The notes: generated by a model not told the origin, from the sequence alone. A stretch of 14,558 nt of DNA from UBA940 sp031548515 (GCA_031548515.1 JAVBRB010000006.1:1-14558), one strand, 5' to 3'; positions 1 through 7,752 are shown, counted from the first letter of the stretch. Made by a program: numbers and translations.

Positions 1-268
1 AGAATATATAGACCCGACTATTGCCGATGGTCAGCCCGGATGGTTATATACCACGGTAAAACACGACTTCGATTTTCCCGAAGATATGATGTATGAGATC
101 ATACGAGAATGCTATATTCCCATGGATGGCGAAAAGATTCCACCGACTACCCGTTCAGGAGAAATAGATGTTGAGTTGGCGGCATATGAGAGACTGGGGT
201 ATAGCATCGGGTCACTTACACGTTCTGGAGGTGACGGAGGTCAAAAATCGACGGTCGCGGCCCCTTAA
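1..268 (+). CDS. 3' end of an unrecognised protein-coding gene
   Basis: An open frame runs in from the left edge (first complete codon at base 2) and stops with TAA at 266-268, giving 88 visible C-terminal residues. The visible part is acidic and hydrophilic, with a stretch around DFDFPEDMMYEIIRECYIPMDG and a glycine/serine-rich last 15 residues. It has no membrane segment and no motif I can name. An internal ATG at 86 exists, but the frame stays open and protein-like upstream of it, so a truncated longer gene is the better reading. A strong hairpin begins 9 bases after the stop. No function is assigned. The coding call is fairly secure; the identity is unknown. Confidence 0.55.
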   Translation, partial: EYIDPTIADGQPGWLYTTVKHDFDFPEDMMYEIIRECYIPMDGEKIPPTTRSGEIDVELAAYERLGYSIGSLTRSGGDGGQKSTVAAP

Positions 269-276
269 AGATGAAA

Positions 277-300
277 TTCCCCGCCGTGAGCGGCGGGGAA
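277..300. terminator. GC-rich 10-bp hairpin after the first gene
   Basis: TTCCCCGCCG at 277-286 pairs perfectly with CGGCGGGGAA at 291-300 across a TGAG loop. It begins 9 bases after the stop of the partial plus-strand gene, the right place for a transcription terminator. It is not followed by a clear T-run, so it may instead be a short palindromic intergenic repeat or a processing/stability hairpin. Confidence 0.5.
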
Positions 301-327
301 TCGACCCTGTTATCTCCGTCGCAAAAT

Positions 328-361
328 GCCTCTTTCAAAGCCGTCAAGCTTTGAAAGAGGC
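328..361. terminator. 14-bp perfect hairpin between convergent genes
   Basis: GCCTCTTTCAAAGC (328-341) and GCTTTGAAAGAGGC (348-361) form a perfect 14-bp stem with a 6-base loop. It lies between the convergent partial gene (stop at 268) and ohr (stop at 430). Read on the minus strand it is followed by ATTTTGC, and on the plus strand by a more distant TTATTTT. It probably terminates ohr and may work in both directions. Confidence 0.6.
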
Positions 362-429
362 CCTCCGTCGGTGATTATTTTACTCCGTAAAACATTTGAG
401 AAGCTGCCAACAATGACGGAGAGCGTGTA

Positions 430-858
430 TTATACTGCTTCGGCCCGGACCTCAGCTTCGATATTGCCGCGCGTTGCCCTCGAATAAGGACATATGCCAT
501 GGGCATCGCGCGCCAGTTCTTCGGCGGTTTTCTGGTCGACGCCGGGAACCTTCACATCTATTACGGCTCCTAACTGGAAATTGCCGTCGGCGTCCTTGCC
601 CAGCGATACCGTGACTTTAACTTCGGTTTCGCCGACATGGATACGCTTCAGGTTCGCGGCATATTTCAGCGCTCCGTTGAAGCATGCCGCATATCCCGCT
701 GCAAAGAGCATTTCAGGATTTGCGAACCCTTCCGATCCGGGGGTGCCCGGGGATTTCATTTCGAGGTCTATTACGCGGTCGTCCGACCATACTTTTCCGT
801 TACGTCCGCCAACCGAGGTAGCTCCTATCGAGTAGGCTTGTTCGATGATTTTTGTCAT
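430..858 (-). CDS. ohr: Organic hydroperoxide resistance protein, Ohr/OsmC family
   Basis: Predicted cytoplasmic thiol peroxidase that reduces organic (fatty-acid-type) hydroperoxides. The 142-residue length is normal for Ohr. The two reactive cysteines are visible: C59 in LFAAGYAACFNGAL and C123 in GICPYSRATRGNI. The context CPYSxATRGNI is characteristic of Ohr rather than of OsmC or the YhfA-like branch. The conserved arginine (R19, in GGRNG) and glutamate (E49, in NPEMLF) that position the peroxide are also present. The start is the ATG at 858, preceded on the minus strand by an A-rich stretch, and a Bacteroidota-type promoter lies about 50 bases upstream. The gene stands alone, diverges from the exporter operon and faces the truncated gene. 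In other bacteria ohr is often controlled by the redox repressor OhrR; no ohrR gene is in this window. Confidence 0.9.
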   Translation of the reverse strand: MTKIIEQAYSIGATSVGGRNGKVWSDDRVIDLEMKSPGTPGSEGFANPEMLFAAGYAACFNGALKYAANLKRIHVGETEVKVTVSLGKDADGNFQLGAVIDVKVPGVDQKTAEELARDAHGICPYSRATRGNIEAEVRAEAV

Positions 859-908
859 GTTTTCTATTTTTAGATGATCAATATTAATTGTAATGTTTGT
901 AATGAATA

Positions 909-941
909 CAAATATAGTGATTTTAAAAATTAAAAATGCAA
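909..941 (-). promoter_or_regulatory. Promoter of ohr
   Basis: On the minus strand TTGC (938-941) is followed after 21 bases by TATATTTG (909-916). This matches the Bacteroidota consensus TTTG-N19-21-TAnnTTTG with a full -7 match and an imperfect -33. It would give a leader of about 45 bases before the ohr ATG at 858. Confidence 0.6.
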
Positions 942-1000
942 TATCCGCGCCAAACGAGTCTTGATTCTTTATTAATTGTGTGTAAAAAATAGATATATGT

Positions 1001-1031
1001 ATTGCATAGTATTATTTTTTATATATCTTTG
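1001..1031 (+). promoter_or_regulatory. Candidate promoter of the exporter operon
   Basis: ATTG (1001-1004) is followed after 19 bases by TATCTTTG (1024-1031), a full match to the TAnnTTTG -7 box with a near-match -33 box. Transcription would begin near 1038, leaving a leader of roughly 150 bases before the ATPase start at 1191. A second -7-like sequence, TAAATTTG at 1106-1113, could give a shorter leader. Confidence 0.5.
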
Positions 1032-1190
1032 TCGCATTAAAATATAAAAGACACTCCGCAAGTTACAATTAGTCTTTTAAAAGAGTTATTTAAAGTTAAA
1101 TAGAGTAAATTTGCAAAATTGCGGCCGCAGCCACAACAAAACAGACTTAATTACGTTCGGAAAACATCGGTTAAGACCAACATCTCTTTT

Positions 1191-1892
1191 ATGATAAAGA
1201 TACGCGACCTGAACAAAACCTACAACCCGGACAGTTCCAATGCCCTACATGTACTTAAAGGTATAGACATGGATGTAGCCAAAGGTGAATTTCTCTCCAT
1301 CATGGGTGCGTCGGGATCGGGGAAATCGACTCTCCTTAACATTATAGGAATACTCGACAATTACGACAGCGGCGAATATATACTCGACGGCACGCTTATA
1401 AAAGACCTGAACGAAACGCGAGCAGCCGAACTGCGTAACCGCAAGGTGGGTTTTATTTTTCAGTCGTTCAACCTGATATCTTTCAAAAACGCGATGGAAA
1501 ACGTCGCACTGCCGCTTTATTACCAGGGGATGAACCGCAAGAAACGTAATGCGCTGGCTATGGAATATCTCGACAAACTGGGACTCGCCACGCATGCCGG
1601 CCATCTCCCCAACGAGCTTTCCGGTGGACAGAAACAGCGGGTTGCCATCGCCCGTGCGCTGATCGCCCGTCCGAGCATTATCCTGGCCGATGAACCAACG
1701 GGTGCGCTCGACACCACCACTTCCCGGGAGGTAATTGAGATCATGCGCGAGGTGAACCGTACCGACGGTATCACCATGTTGATAGTAACCCATGAAGCGG
1801 CAGTGGCCAAGGCAACTGATCGTGTCATATACCTGCGCGACGGCGTGATAGAGTCAGACACGAAAAATCCGAATCCCGTCATCGAATTTTAA
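1191..1892 (+). CDS. ABC transporter ATP-binding protein, MacB/LolD type
   Basis: Cytoplasmic ATPase of a MacB-like exporter, 233 residues, a single nucleotide-binding domain. All core motifs are intact: Walker A GASGSGKST at 39-47, Q-loop Q91 in FIFQSFNL, signature LSGGQ at 143-147, Walker B IILADE at 163-168 with catalytic E168, D-loop around TGALD 170-174, and H-loop H201. The LSGGQKQRVAIARAL and NIIGILD contexts are those of the LolD/MacB subfamily. The chosen start is the ATG at 1191 (MIKIRDLNKTY), which fits the family N-terminus. The frame is open upstream to a TTG at 1119, but those 24 residues do not look like part of the domain. It is the first gene of the operon and lies 23 bases before the first permease. 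It supplies ATP hydrolysis to the two FtsX-type permeases encoded next. The substrate is unknown. Confidence 0.93.
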   Translation: MIKIRDLNKTYNPDSSNALHVLKGIDMDVAKGEFLSIMGASGSGKSTLLNIIGILDNYDSGEYILDGTLIKDLNETRAAELRNRKVGFIFQSFNLISFKNAMENVALPLYYQGMNRKKRNALAMEYLDKLGLATHAGHLPNELSGGQKQRVAIARALIARPSIILADEPTGALDTTTSREVIEIMREVNRTDGITMLIVTHEAAVAKATDRVIYLRDGVIESDTKNPNPVIEF

Positions 1893-1915
1893 TTCGTAAT
1901 TCTTTCCGAAGCAAA

Positions 1916-3160
1916 ATGCTTGACCTGCTGAACGAAATACTGGCCACCATGAAGCGCAACAAGATGCGCACATTCCTCACGGGATTCGCCGTGGCGTGGG
2001 GTATTTTCATGCTGATCGTGCTGCTTGCGGCGGGCAACGGGCTGCGCAACGGTATGATGTCCAACTTCCAGGGTCGCGCCATAAACACGATCTCTGTCAA
2101 TCCGGGCTGGACTTCGATGCCATATAAGGGTTACCGGGCCAACAGACGTATACTTTTCGATGAACGGACGATAGATTATCTGAGCAGGGAGATACCCGAG
2201 ATAGAACATATCTCGGGAGGTTTCGGTCAAAATACGAACAGTTTCTCATACGGAGAGGAATATGGTGCATGGCGTCTTGAGGCGTGTATGCCCGATATTT
2301 CTTATATAAACTACATTATAATCACCAAGGGGCGCTTCATTAATGAAGCAGACATGAGGCAAAGGCGCAAGGTGGTCGTGATAGGCGAGGCGCAGGAGAC
2401 TATTTTATTCAAGGGAGAAGATCCCGTCGGGAAGTATATAAATGCCGACGGGATAGCGTATCAGGTCGTTGGGGTTTACAAAAGACCTCTCGCACAGTCG
2501 TTCGATCCTCCCTGCTATATTCCGCTTACCACCGGTAAAATGCTCTATGACAGGGGTTGGGGGATCCGCCGGATAGAATTTACCGTGACAGGAATCAAGA
2601 CAATAGAAGAGGCTGATGCCTTGTCGGAGCGCATCAGGCAGAAACTCGGGCCATATGCAGGTTTCGACCCGGCGGACCGTTCCGCCGTCTGGCTTTGGAA
2701 CAGTGCAAAACAGGCCGTGGAAACACAGAACATATTCCTTTTTATCAATATGTTCCTGTGGGTGATAGGGTTTGCTTCTCTTATGGCCGGTATTGTCGGA
2801 GTGGGTAACATAATGCTCATTACCGTAAAGGAACGTACCCGCGAAATTGGTATCCGCAAGGCTATCGGCGCCACGCCGTGGTCGATAATCAAGATGATTA
2901 TCGTCGAAGCCATATTCATTACGACCTGTGCCGGATATGTTGGCATCGTGCTGGGGATAGGCCTTGTAGAACTTGTGGCCCGGAACCTGCCGCAGGGTGG
3001 CGGAGAGAACAATATGACGGTATTCCTCGACCCGAGCGTGAGCATAGGGGTAGTCCTTGCGGCGACCGCGCTGCTCATAGCATGCGGCATTGTGGCGGGA
3101 TTGATACCGTCGCTCAGGGCTACCCGCATACGTCCGATAGAGGCGATGAGAGCCGACTAA
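1916..3160 (+). CDS. ABC transporter permease, FtsX/MacB type (first paralogue)
   Basis: Inner-membrane permease of 414 residues with the MacB layout: a short cytoplasmic N-terminus, membrane helix 1 at about 20-42 (FLTGFAVAWGIFMLIVLLA), a periplasmic MacB_PCD-type domain at about 45-270, then three helices at about 272-300, 327-350 and 373-398. The cytoplasmic segment after helix 2 reads ERTREIGIRKAIGATP, the usual coupling sequence of FtsX-family permeases. A PYKGYR motif at 69-74 in the periplasmic part is shared with the next gene's product. It lacks the fused ATPase of classical MacB; the ATPase is the gene just upstream. The start is the ATG at 1916, 24 bases after the ATPase stop. It probably forms a heterodimer with the second permease and, with adaptor and TolC, drives ATP-dependent export of a lipid, peptide or drug-like molecule. 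The substrate cannot be read from the sequence. Confidence 0.92.
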   Translation: MLDLLNEILATMKRNKMRTFLTGFAVAWGIFMLIVLLAAGNGLRNGMMSNFQGRAINTISVNPGWTSMPYKGYRANRRILFDERTIDYLSREIPEIEHISGGFGQNTNSFSYGEEYGAWRLEACMPDISYINYIIITKGRFINEADMRQRRKVVVIGEAQETILFKGEDPVGKYINADGIAYQVVGVYKRPLAQSFDPPCYIPLTTGKMLYDRGWGIRRIEFTVTGIKTIEEADALSERIRQKLGPYAGFDPADRSAVWLWNSAKQAVETQNIFLFINMFLWVIGFASLMAGIVGVGNIMLITVKERTREIGIRKAIGATPWSIIKMIIVEAIFITTCAGYVGIVLGIGLVELVARNLPQGGGENNMTVFLDPSVSIGVVLAATALLIACGIVAGLIPSLRATRIRPIEAMRAD

Positions 3161-3188
3161 GCCGGGGCGACAGAAAATGGAGTGAGAA

Positions 3189-4448
3189 ATGAAAATTTTC
3201 GACATAGACAACTGGCAGGAGATATGGGCGACCATAACCCGCAATAAGTTCCGCAGCGTGCTGACCGGGTTCGGCGTGTTCTGGGGTTTGTTCATGCTGA
3301 TCGTGCTGTTGGCCATAGGCACCAAGATCAGCCAACAGATCATGAGCCAGGTCGAAGGTTTTGCAGAGAATTCCGTTTTCTTCGAGCCCAACCGCACGAG
3401 CGAACCATATAAAGGTTACCGTAAAGGGCGGTATTGGGCGTTCAACAACCGGGACCTGCAGCTTATACGCGACAGGGCGCAGTCGGTGAAGCTCATTTCG
3501 CCGATGCTCTGGGGCTGGAGTTCCGACAAAAATGTGGTTCGCGGCGTAAAAAGCGGCAACTATGGTTTCCGCGGATGTTATCCGGCCCATTTCGAGGTGG
3601 AACCGATGTATCTATTGTACGGCCGTACATTTAACGACATTGACGTAGGCCAAAAGCGAAAGGTGTGCGTCATCGGAAAAGCTGTCTACGAAACCCTGTT
3701 CGATAAGGGAGAGGATCCCGAAGGGCAGTTCATACGCATAAACGGCATATATTTCCAGGTCATAGGCGTGGTAAGTTCCAAAACGAATATGTCGATAGGC
3801 GGCAGTGTCGAAGAGTCTATATTTCTGCCTTTTACGACCCAGCAGATGATGTTCAGCCGTGGCGACAGTTTCACTTTCATATGCTGTACGGCCAGGGACG
3901 GATACAGTGCGTCGGAGGTTGAGAACGAGGTGAAAGCCATACTTAAAGCCGCGCACAGCATTTCGCCTACCGACGATAGGGCCATGTGGACATTCAATCT
4001 GGAGCTGCAGTTCCGGATGGTACGGAATCTATTCCTGGGTATCAATATCCTGATGTGGATCGTCGGTTTGGGAGCCTTGTTCTCGGGAATTATCGGCATC
4101 AGCAACATCATGTTGGTGACCGTGCGTGAGAGAATGCGCGAAATAGGCGTCCGTCGTGCATTGGGGGCCAAGCCGTGGAATATAATGCTTCAGATCATGA
4201 GCGAGAGTTTCGTGTTGACTGCCATTGCGGGCCTGTTGGGTTTTCTTGTGGGGGTCGGAGGCTCGCTTGTCGTTGACCGGATGGTGAATTTCGGGGAGGC
4301 GCTGCAGTCCAGTAATGAACCCCTGGTGTCATTCAACCTGGCGCTTACCGCTATGGCTGTGCTGATAGTGAGCGGAGTGTCCGCAGGGGTTATTCCTGCT
4401 TGGCGAGCATTGAAAATCAAGGCTATAGATGCTATCCGCGACGAATAG
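3189..4448 (+). CDS. ABC transporter permease, FtsX/MacB type (second paralogue)
   Basis: Second inner-membrane permease, 419 residues, 28 bases after the first, with a purine-rich GGAGTGAG just before the ATG. It has the same topology: helix 1 at about 24-44 (VLTGFGVFWGLFMLIVLLA), a large periplasmic domain, then three C-terminal helices. The coupling segment is ERMREIGVRRALGAKP. Helix 1 and the PYKGYR motif (73-78) align closely with the upstream permease, while most of the periplasmic domain is strongly diverged. They are therefore old paralogues rather than a recent tandem duplication. The pairing suggests a heterodimeric membrane unit, as in LolCE, instead of the MacB homodimer. The two differing periplasmic domains may have separate roles in substrate capture and adaptor contact; that is inference. 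Confidence 0.92.
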   Translation: MKIFDIDNWQEIWATITRNKFRSVLTGFGVFWGLFMLIVLLAIGTKISQQIMSQVEGFAENSVFFEPNRTSEPYKGYRKGRYWAFNNRDLQLIRDRAQSVKLISPMLWGWSSDKNVVRGVKSGNYGFRGCYPAHFEVEPMYLLYGRTFNDIDVGQKRKVCVIGKAVYETLFDKGEDPEGQFIRINGIYFQVIGVVSSKTNMSIGGSVEESIFLPFTTQQMMFSRGDSFTFICCTARDGYSASEVENEVKAILKAAHSISPTDDRAMWTFNLELQFRMVRNLFLGINILMWIVGLGALFSGIIGISNIMLVTVRERMREIGVRRALGAKPWNIMLQIMSESFVLTAIAGLLGFLVGVGGSLVVDRMVNFGEALQSSNEPLVSFNLALTAMAVLIVSGVSAGVIPAWRALKIKAIDAIRDE

Positions 4449-4497
4449 GGAATGAAACTTTCTTAAAGGTAAAACAACAATAAAAAATAAGAGCATC

Positions 4498-5625
4498 ATG
4501 AAAAAAGTTTCCAGAATCATTTTACTCGTACTGCTTGCAGTCGTGGTGTTAGGGACTTTCTGGTTCCTGTGGAAAAAGTCTCGTCCCGTCGAAACCGTAT
4601 ATGAACTGGTCGAAGTAACCCGCGAAACGATACAGAACTCTTCCGTGGCTACGGGCAAGGTTTCACCCCGCGACCAGATCATGATAAAGCCACAAATCTC
4701 GGGCATCATTTCCGAGATCAAGAAAGAGGCCGGCGATTTTGTCCGTCAGGGGGAAGTCATAGCGGTCGTGAAGGTGATTCCGGATATGAGTTCGTTGAAC
4801 TCGGCCGAATCGCGGGTCCGTCTTGCCGGAATAAATCTCGAAGTAACCGAAGCCGAATTCAAGCGGCAGAGGCAGCTCTTCGAAAACGGTGTTATCTCGC
4901 GAGAAGAGATGGACCAGTCGGAAGCCGCATATAAAAAGGCGGTGGAAGAGGTGCAGAATTCTAAAGACGCGCTTGATATCGTCCGGGAAGGCTCCTCGAA
5001 AAGCACCAGCGCTATCAGCAACACGCAGATACGTTCGACGATAACTGGCACAATACTCGATATTCCGGTTAAGGTCGGGACATCGGTGATCCTGTCCAAC
5101 ACCTTCAACGAAGGGACTACTATAGCGACCGTTGCCGACATGAGCGACCTGATATTCATAGGCAACGTGGACGAAACCGAAGTTGGGCGTGTGCATGTAG
5201 GAATGCCTGTTAAACTGACGGTCGGAGCCGTCGAGAACCGTCATTTCGACGCACATCTCGAATATATCTCGCCGCAGGGGGTGGAGCAGAACGGGGCCAT
5301 CCAGTTCGAGATAAAGGCAGCCGCCTCCATTCCCGATACGGTGACCATTCGTGCAAACTACAGTGCCAATGCCGAGATCGTGCTGGCCAGGGTCGAGAGT
5401 GTGGTGACGGTACCCGAAAGTGCGGTCTCTTTCTCGGGCGACTCCACATTCGTGTTCATACAAACCGACACGCTTTCGAAAAAACAGGTGTTCGAACGCA
5501 GGGATATAGAGACAGGGCTTTCCAACGGTATACTGATAGAGGTAAAGGAAGGCCTCGAACCGGGACAAAAAGTACGCGGGAACGCGATCGTGCCAAGCAA
5601 GAAGGAAGAAAAAAAGAATCCTTAG
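4498..5625 (+). CDS. Periplasmic adaptor (membrane fusion protein), MacA/HlyD type
   Basis: Membrane fusion protein of 375 residues linking the inner-membrane permeases to the outer-membrane channel. It has an N-terminal membrane anchor at about 7-25 (IILLVLLAVVVLGTFWFLW) and a first lipoyl half-motif at about 60-92 (IKPQISGIISEI...AGDFVRQGEVIAVV). An alpha-helical hairpin/coiled coil follows at about 97-165, rich in E, A, K and Q. The second lipoyl half comes at about 178-195 (ITGTILDIPVKVGTSV), then a beta-barrel region (DLIFIGNVDETEVGRVHVGMPVKL). The tail is Lys/Glu-rich (KKEEKKNP). Order and length fit MacA. It starts 49 bases after the second permease and ends 10 bases before the TolC-like gene. 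In MacAB-TolC the adaptor stimulates the ATPase and forms a hexameric channel; the same is expected here by homology. Confidence 0.92.
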   Translation: MKKVSRIILLVLLAVVVLGTFWFLWKKSRPVETVYELVEVTRETIQNSSVATGKVSPRDQIMIKPQISGIISEIKKEAGDFVRQGEVIAVVKVIPDMSSLNSAESRVRLAGINLEVTEAEFKRQRQLFENGVISREEMDQSEAAYKKAVEEVQNSKDALDIVREGSSKSTSAISNTQIRSTITGTILDIPVKVGTSVILSNTFNEGTTIATVADMSDLIFIGNVDETEVGRVHVGMPVKLTVGAVENRHFDAHLEYISPQGVEQNGAIQFEIKAAASIPDTVTIRANYSANAEIVLARVESVVTVPESAVSFSGDSTFVFIQTDTLSKKQVFERRDIETGLSNGILIEVKEGLEPGQKVRGNAIVPSKKEEKKNP

Positions 5626-5635
5626 CCTTATAGTT

Positions 5636-6967
5636 ATGAAAAGGATATTATTGACAATGTCGGCTGTGGCGGCCGTCGTATCGGCTGTCGCGCAGGAAAA
5701 GTGGACACTGCGGCAATGCGTCGACTATGCCGTGGAGAACAACATCGCGATACAGCAGACCGCGCTTAATGTCGAATCTGCGGAGATAGACCTGAACACT
5801 TCTAAAAACAGCCGTCTGCCGAGCCTGAGTGCCGGTGTGGGCCAGAATTTCAGTTTCGGGCGCATGGCTTCGGAAATAGACAACTCCTATGTAAATACGC
5901 AGGCGTCCAACACGTCGCTGTCTGTGTCGACAAGCATCCCGGTGTTCCAGGGTATGCGTATCAACAATCAGATAAAACAGAACAAGCTAAATCTGAAGGC
6001 TGCTACCGAGAATCTGAACAAGGCCAAAGAAAATCTTGAACTGGAGATAACGGGCCTTTATCTCGAGGTGCTTTTCAAAAAAGAGATACTTGGCGTCTAC
6101 CGCGAGCAGGCCGCTTTGAGCCGTGAACAGGTTGTCAAGACCGAAGAAATGGTGGAAAGCGGCAAAGCGGCGCGATCCCAGCTTTATGATATCATTTCGC
6201 AGCAGGCTTCCGATGAAGTCAATGAGATAAACGCGCAGAATGACCTATCGTTAGCATTGCTGAACCTTTCGCAGGCTTTGAACCTTGAACGGTCGTCAGG
6301 ATTCGATATCGTGGAGCCGGATATGGAGAATGCCATTGCAGACAACATGTCGAGCCTGCGGTCGCCTGATGTCATTTACCAGACAGCCATAGGTGTGAAA
6401 CCGCATGTGCGTGAGGCTGAATACCGTTTGCAGGGCAGTGAATATCAGGTCAAGTTGGCAAAATCGGCTTACTGGCCATCGATCAGTCTTGGCGCGTCGT
6501 TCAGCGACGGGTATTACTATATGTTCGGGTCGGACCGCAATGTCAGTCTTGGAGAACAGATACGCAATAAACACGGCGAAAGCGTGGGGCTGAATATGAG
6601 CATTCCTATTTTCAACCGGAACCAGACGCGTAACGGTGTCCGCACGGCCCGTCTCAATGCGGCGAACTATTCGCTGCAGCTCGATAACGTTAAGGTTTCG
6701 CTTTACAAGGAGATACAGCAGGCCTATCAGAGGGCCGTTGCGGCACAGGCACGCTACGACGCCACCGGCAAAGCGCTCGATGCGGCCGAGGAATCTTTCC
6801 GGGCAATGCAGTTGCGCTACGACAGCGGCAAGGCAACGGTTTACGAATACAACGAAACGCAGACAAAACTGCTGTCGAGCCAGTCGTCACGTCTGCAGGC
6901 CAAATACGATTTCCTTTTTCGCGCCAAGATACTCGATTTCTACATGGGTATGAGGATAGATATTTAA
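5636..6967 (+). CDS. TolC-family outer-membrane efflux protein
   Basis: Outer-membrane channel of 443 residues, last gene of the exporter operon. A signal peptide is visible (MKRILLTMSAVAAVVSAVAQ, cleavage probably after AQ at 20). The mature start KWTLRQCVDYAVENNIAIQQ is typical of Bacteroidota TolC proteins. The body shows two repeats rich in long amphipathic helices, with LPSLSAGVGQNFSFGR in the first half and YWPSISLGASFSDGYYY in the second at the expected beta-strand positions. The C-terminal segment AMQLRYDSGKATVYEYNETQTKLLSSQS is the characteristic second helical hairpin. It starts 10 bases after the adaptor stop, so the genes are probably co-transcribed. A trimer would form the exit duct for the ATPase-permease-adaptor complex. 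A strong terminator follows 12 bases after the stop. Confidence 0.92.
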   Translation: MKRILLTMSAVAAVVSAVAQEKWTLRQCVDYAVENNIAIQQTALNVESAEIDLNTSKNSRLPSLSAGVGQNFSFGRMASEIDNSYVNTQASNTSLSVSTSIPVFQGMRINNQIKQNKLNLKAATENLNKAKENLELEITGLYLEVLFKKEILGVYREQAALSREQVVKTEEMVESGKAARSQLYDIISQQASDEVNEINAQNDLSLALLNLSQALNLERSSGFDIVEPDMENAIADNMSSLRSPDVIYQTAIGVKPHVREAEYRLQGSEYQVKLAKSAYWPSISLGASFSDGYYYMFGSDRNVSLGEQIRNKHGESVGLNMSIPIFNRNQTRNGVRTARLNAANYSLQLDNVKVSLYKEIQQAYQRAVAAQARYDATGKALDAAEESFRAMQLRYDSGKATVYEYNETQTKLLSSQSSRLQAKYDFLFRAKILDFYMGMRIDI

Positions 6968-6979
6968 CGGACCGGGCAC

Positions 6980-7020
6980 AAATAAACAGGGACGGAATTG
7001 TTTTCCGTCCCTGTTTATTT
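6980..7020. terminator. Bidirectional intrinsic terminator, 18-bp perfect stem
   Basis: AAATAAACAGGGACGGAA (6980-6997) and TTCCGTCCCTGTTTATTT (7003-7020) pair perfectly around a TTGTT loop. The outer A/T part of the stem supplies a U-rich tail on either strand. It sits 12 bases after the TolC-like stop. It also contains the stop codon of the convergent pseudouridine synthase gene (7015-7017), so it serves both transcripts. Confidence 0.88.
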
Positions 7021-7716
7021 TGTCGCATCTTCGAAATATTTCCAGAGATTGTCACCCTTTGGAACAGGGGCGACGATCTCCAGCGGCTCTTTCTTAACCG
7101 GGTGGACGAACGCCACCCTGCGCGAATGGAGCGAAATGCTGCCGTCGGGATTCGAACGCTTCGCTCCGTACTTCAGGTCGCCTTTTATGGGTGCGCCGAT
7201 CTTCGAAAACTGCGCACGGATCTGATGGTGGCGTCCGGTCAGAAGTTTCACCTCGAAGAGATAATAATTTGTGCTGCCGGCGATCATTTTATACTTCAGG
7301 CGCGCTTCCTTACTCTCTTTTTTCGGGGAGTCATAGGCACGTGAACGATTGGCTTTCCCATCGCGGACTATGTGGTGGACGAGCGTACCCTCTTGTTCGG
7401 GCGTCAGTTCTTCGGTGACTGCCCAATAGGTTTTGTCGAATTCGCTGTGACGGATCATTTCGTTGAGGCGTACGAGGGCCTTGCTCGTTTTTGCGAACAC
7501 GACAGCTCCGCTCACCGGACGGTCTATGCGGTGTGCCACACCCAGGAAAACGTCGCCCGGCTTACTGTCCCGGCGGCGTATAAACGCTTTTATGGCATCT
7601 TCAAGCCCGGTTTCGCCTTCCGCGTCGGCCTGTACCAGTTCGCCCGCATGTTTGTTGACCACCAGCAGGTGGTTGTCCTCATAGAGAATATCGTCGGAAG
7701 AGAATTTATGAGTCAT
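7015..7716 (-). CDS. RluA-family pseudouridine synthase
   Basis: Cytoplasmic RNA uridine isomerase, 233 residues, a single catalytic domain without an N-terminal S4 domain. The family motif II is present as AHRIDRPVSG with the catalytic aspartate D65; HRLDxxTSG is the more common form. Other family signatures are DNHLLVVNKHAGELV at 14-28, the KTYWAV strand, LLTGRHHQIRAQF (motif III) and GDLKYGA. Length and lack of S4 resemble the TruC/RluA-type short enzymes, but whether the target is rRNA or tRNA cannot be told from the sequence. The start is the ATG at 7716. It is the last gene of a likely mnmD-cdd-rluA operon, 67 bases after cdd. Its final codons lie inside the shared terminator stem. Confidence 0.88.
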   Translation of the reverse strand: MTHKFSSDDILYEDNHLLVVNKHAGELVQADAEGETGLEDAIKAFIRRRDSKPGDVFLGVAHRIDRPVSGAVVFAKTSKALVRLNEMIRHSEFDKTYWAVTEELTPEQEGTLVHHIVRDGKANRSRAYDSPKKESKEARLKYKMIAGSTNYYLFEVKLLTGRHHQIRAQFSKIGAPIKGDLKYGAKRSNPDGSISLHSRRVAFVHPVKKEPLEIVAPVPKGDNLWKYFEDATK

Positions 7717-7735
7717 GGGTTTATGAGTTATTAGT

Positions 7736-7752
7736 TCCCTCTCCTTGAGGGA
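7736..7752. repeat. Short hairpin, possibly a degenerate copy of a dispersed palindromic repeat
   Basis: TCCCTC (7736-7741) pairs with GAGGGA (7747-7752) around TCCTT, in the 67-base gap between cdd and the pseudouridine synthase gene. The pyrimidine-rich/purine-rich composition, and the GGTTGGGTAG that follows at about 7760-7769, resemble the elements at 9092-9124 and 12873-12910. The match is loose. It could also be a weak internal terminator. Confidence 0.4.

Larger units (their letters stand above)
859..1190. other. AT-rich divergent regulatory region (ohr / exporter operon)
   Basis: This 332-base stretch holds no convincing gene. It is strongly AT-rich compared with the coding DNA on both sides. 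It contains the ohr promoter (909-941, minus), a promoter candidate for the exporter operon (1001-1031, plus) and a second -7-like TAAATTTG at 1106-1113 without a good -33. The last 80 bases are more GC-balanced and contain the 10-base palindrome TGCGGCCGCA at 1120-1129. No recognisable repressor operator was identified. Confidence 0.6.

Noticed and set aside
1120..1129. 10-base palindrome TGCGGCCGCA as an operator
   Set aside because: Single short palindrome with no second copy and no known regulator; likely chance in a moderate-GC genome.
1119..1190. TTG-initiated 24-residue extension of the ABC ATPase
   Set aside because: Not conserved in type, and the ATG at 1191 gives the normal family N-terminus.
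2405..3397. Minus-strand 330-residue open frame across the two permease genes
   Set aside because: It spans the permease junction in antisense and has no motif; both permeases on the plus strand are well supported.
4663..5568. Minus-strand 301-residue open frame within the adaptor gene
   Set aside because: Antisense shadow of a clear MacA-like adaptor; composition rich in His, Arg, Tyr and Cys with no recognisable domain.
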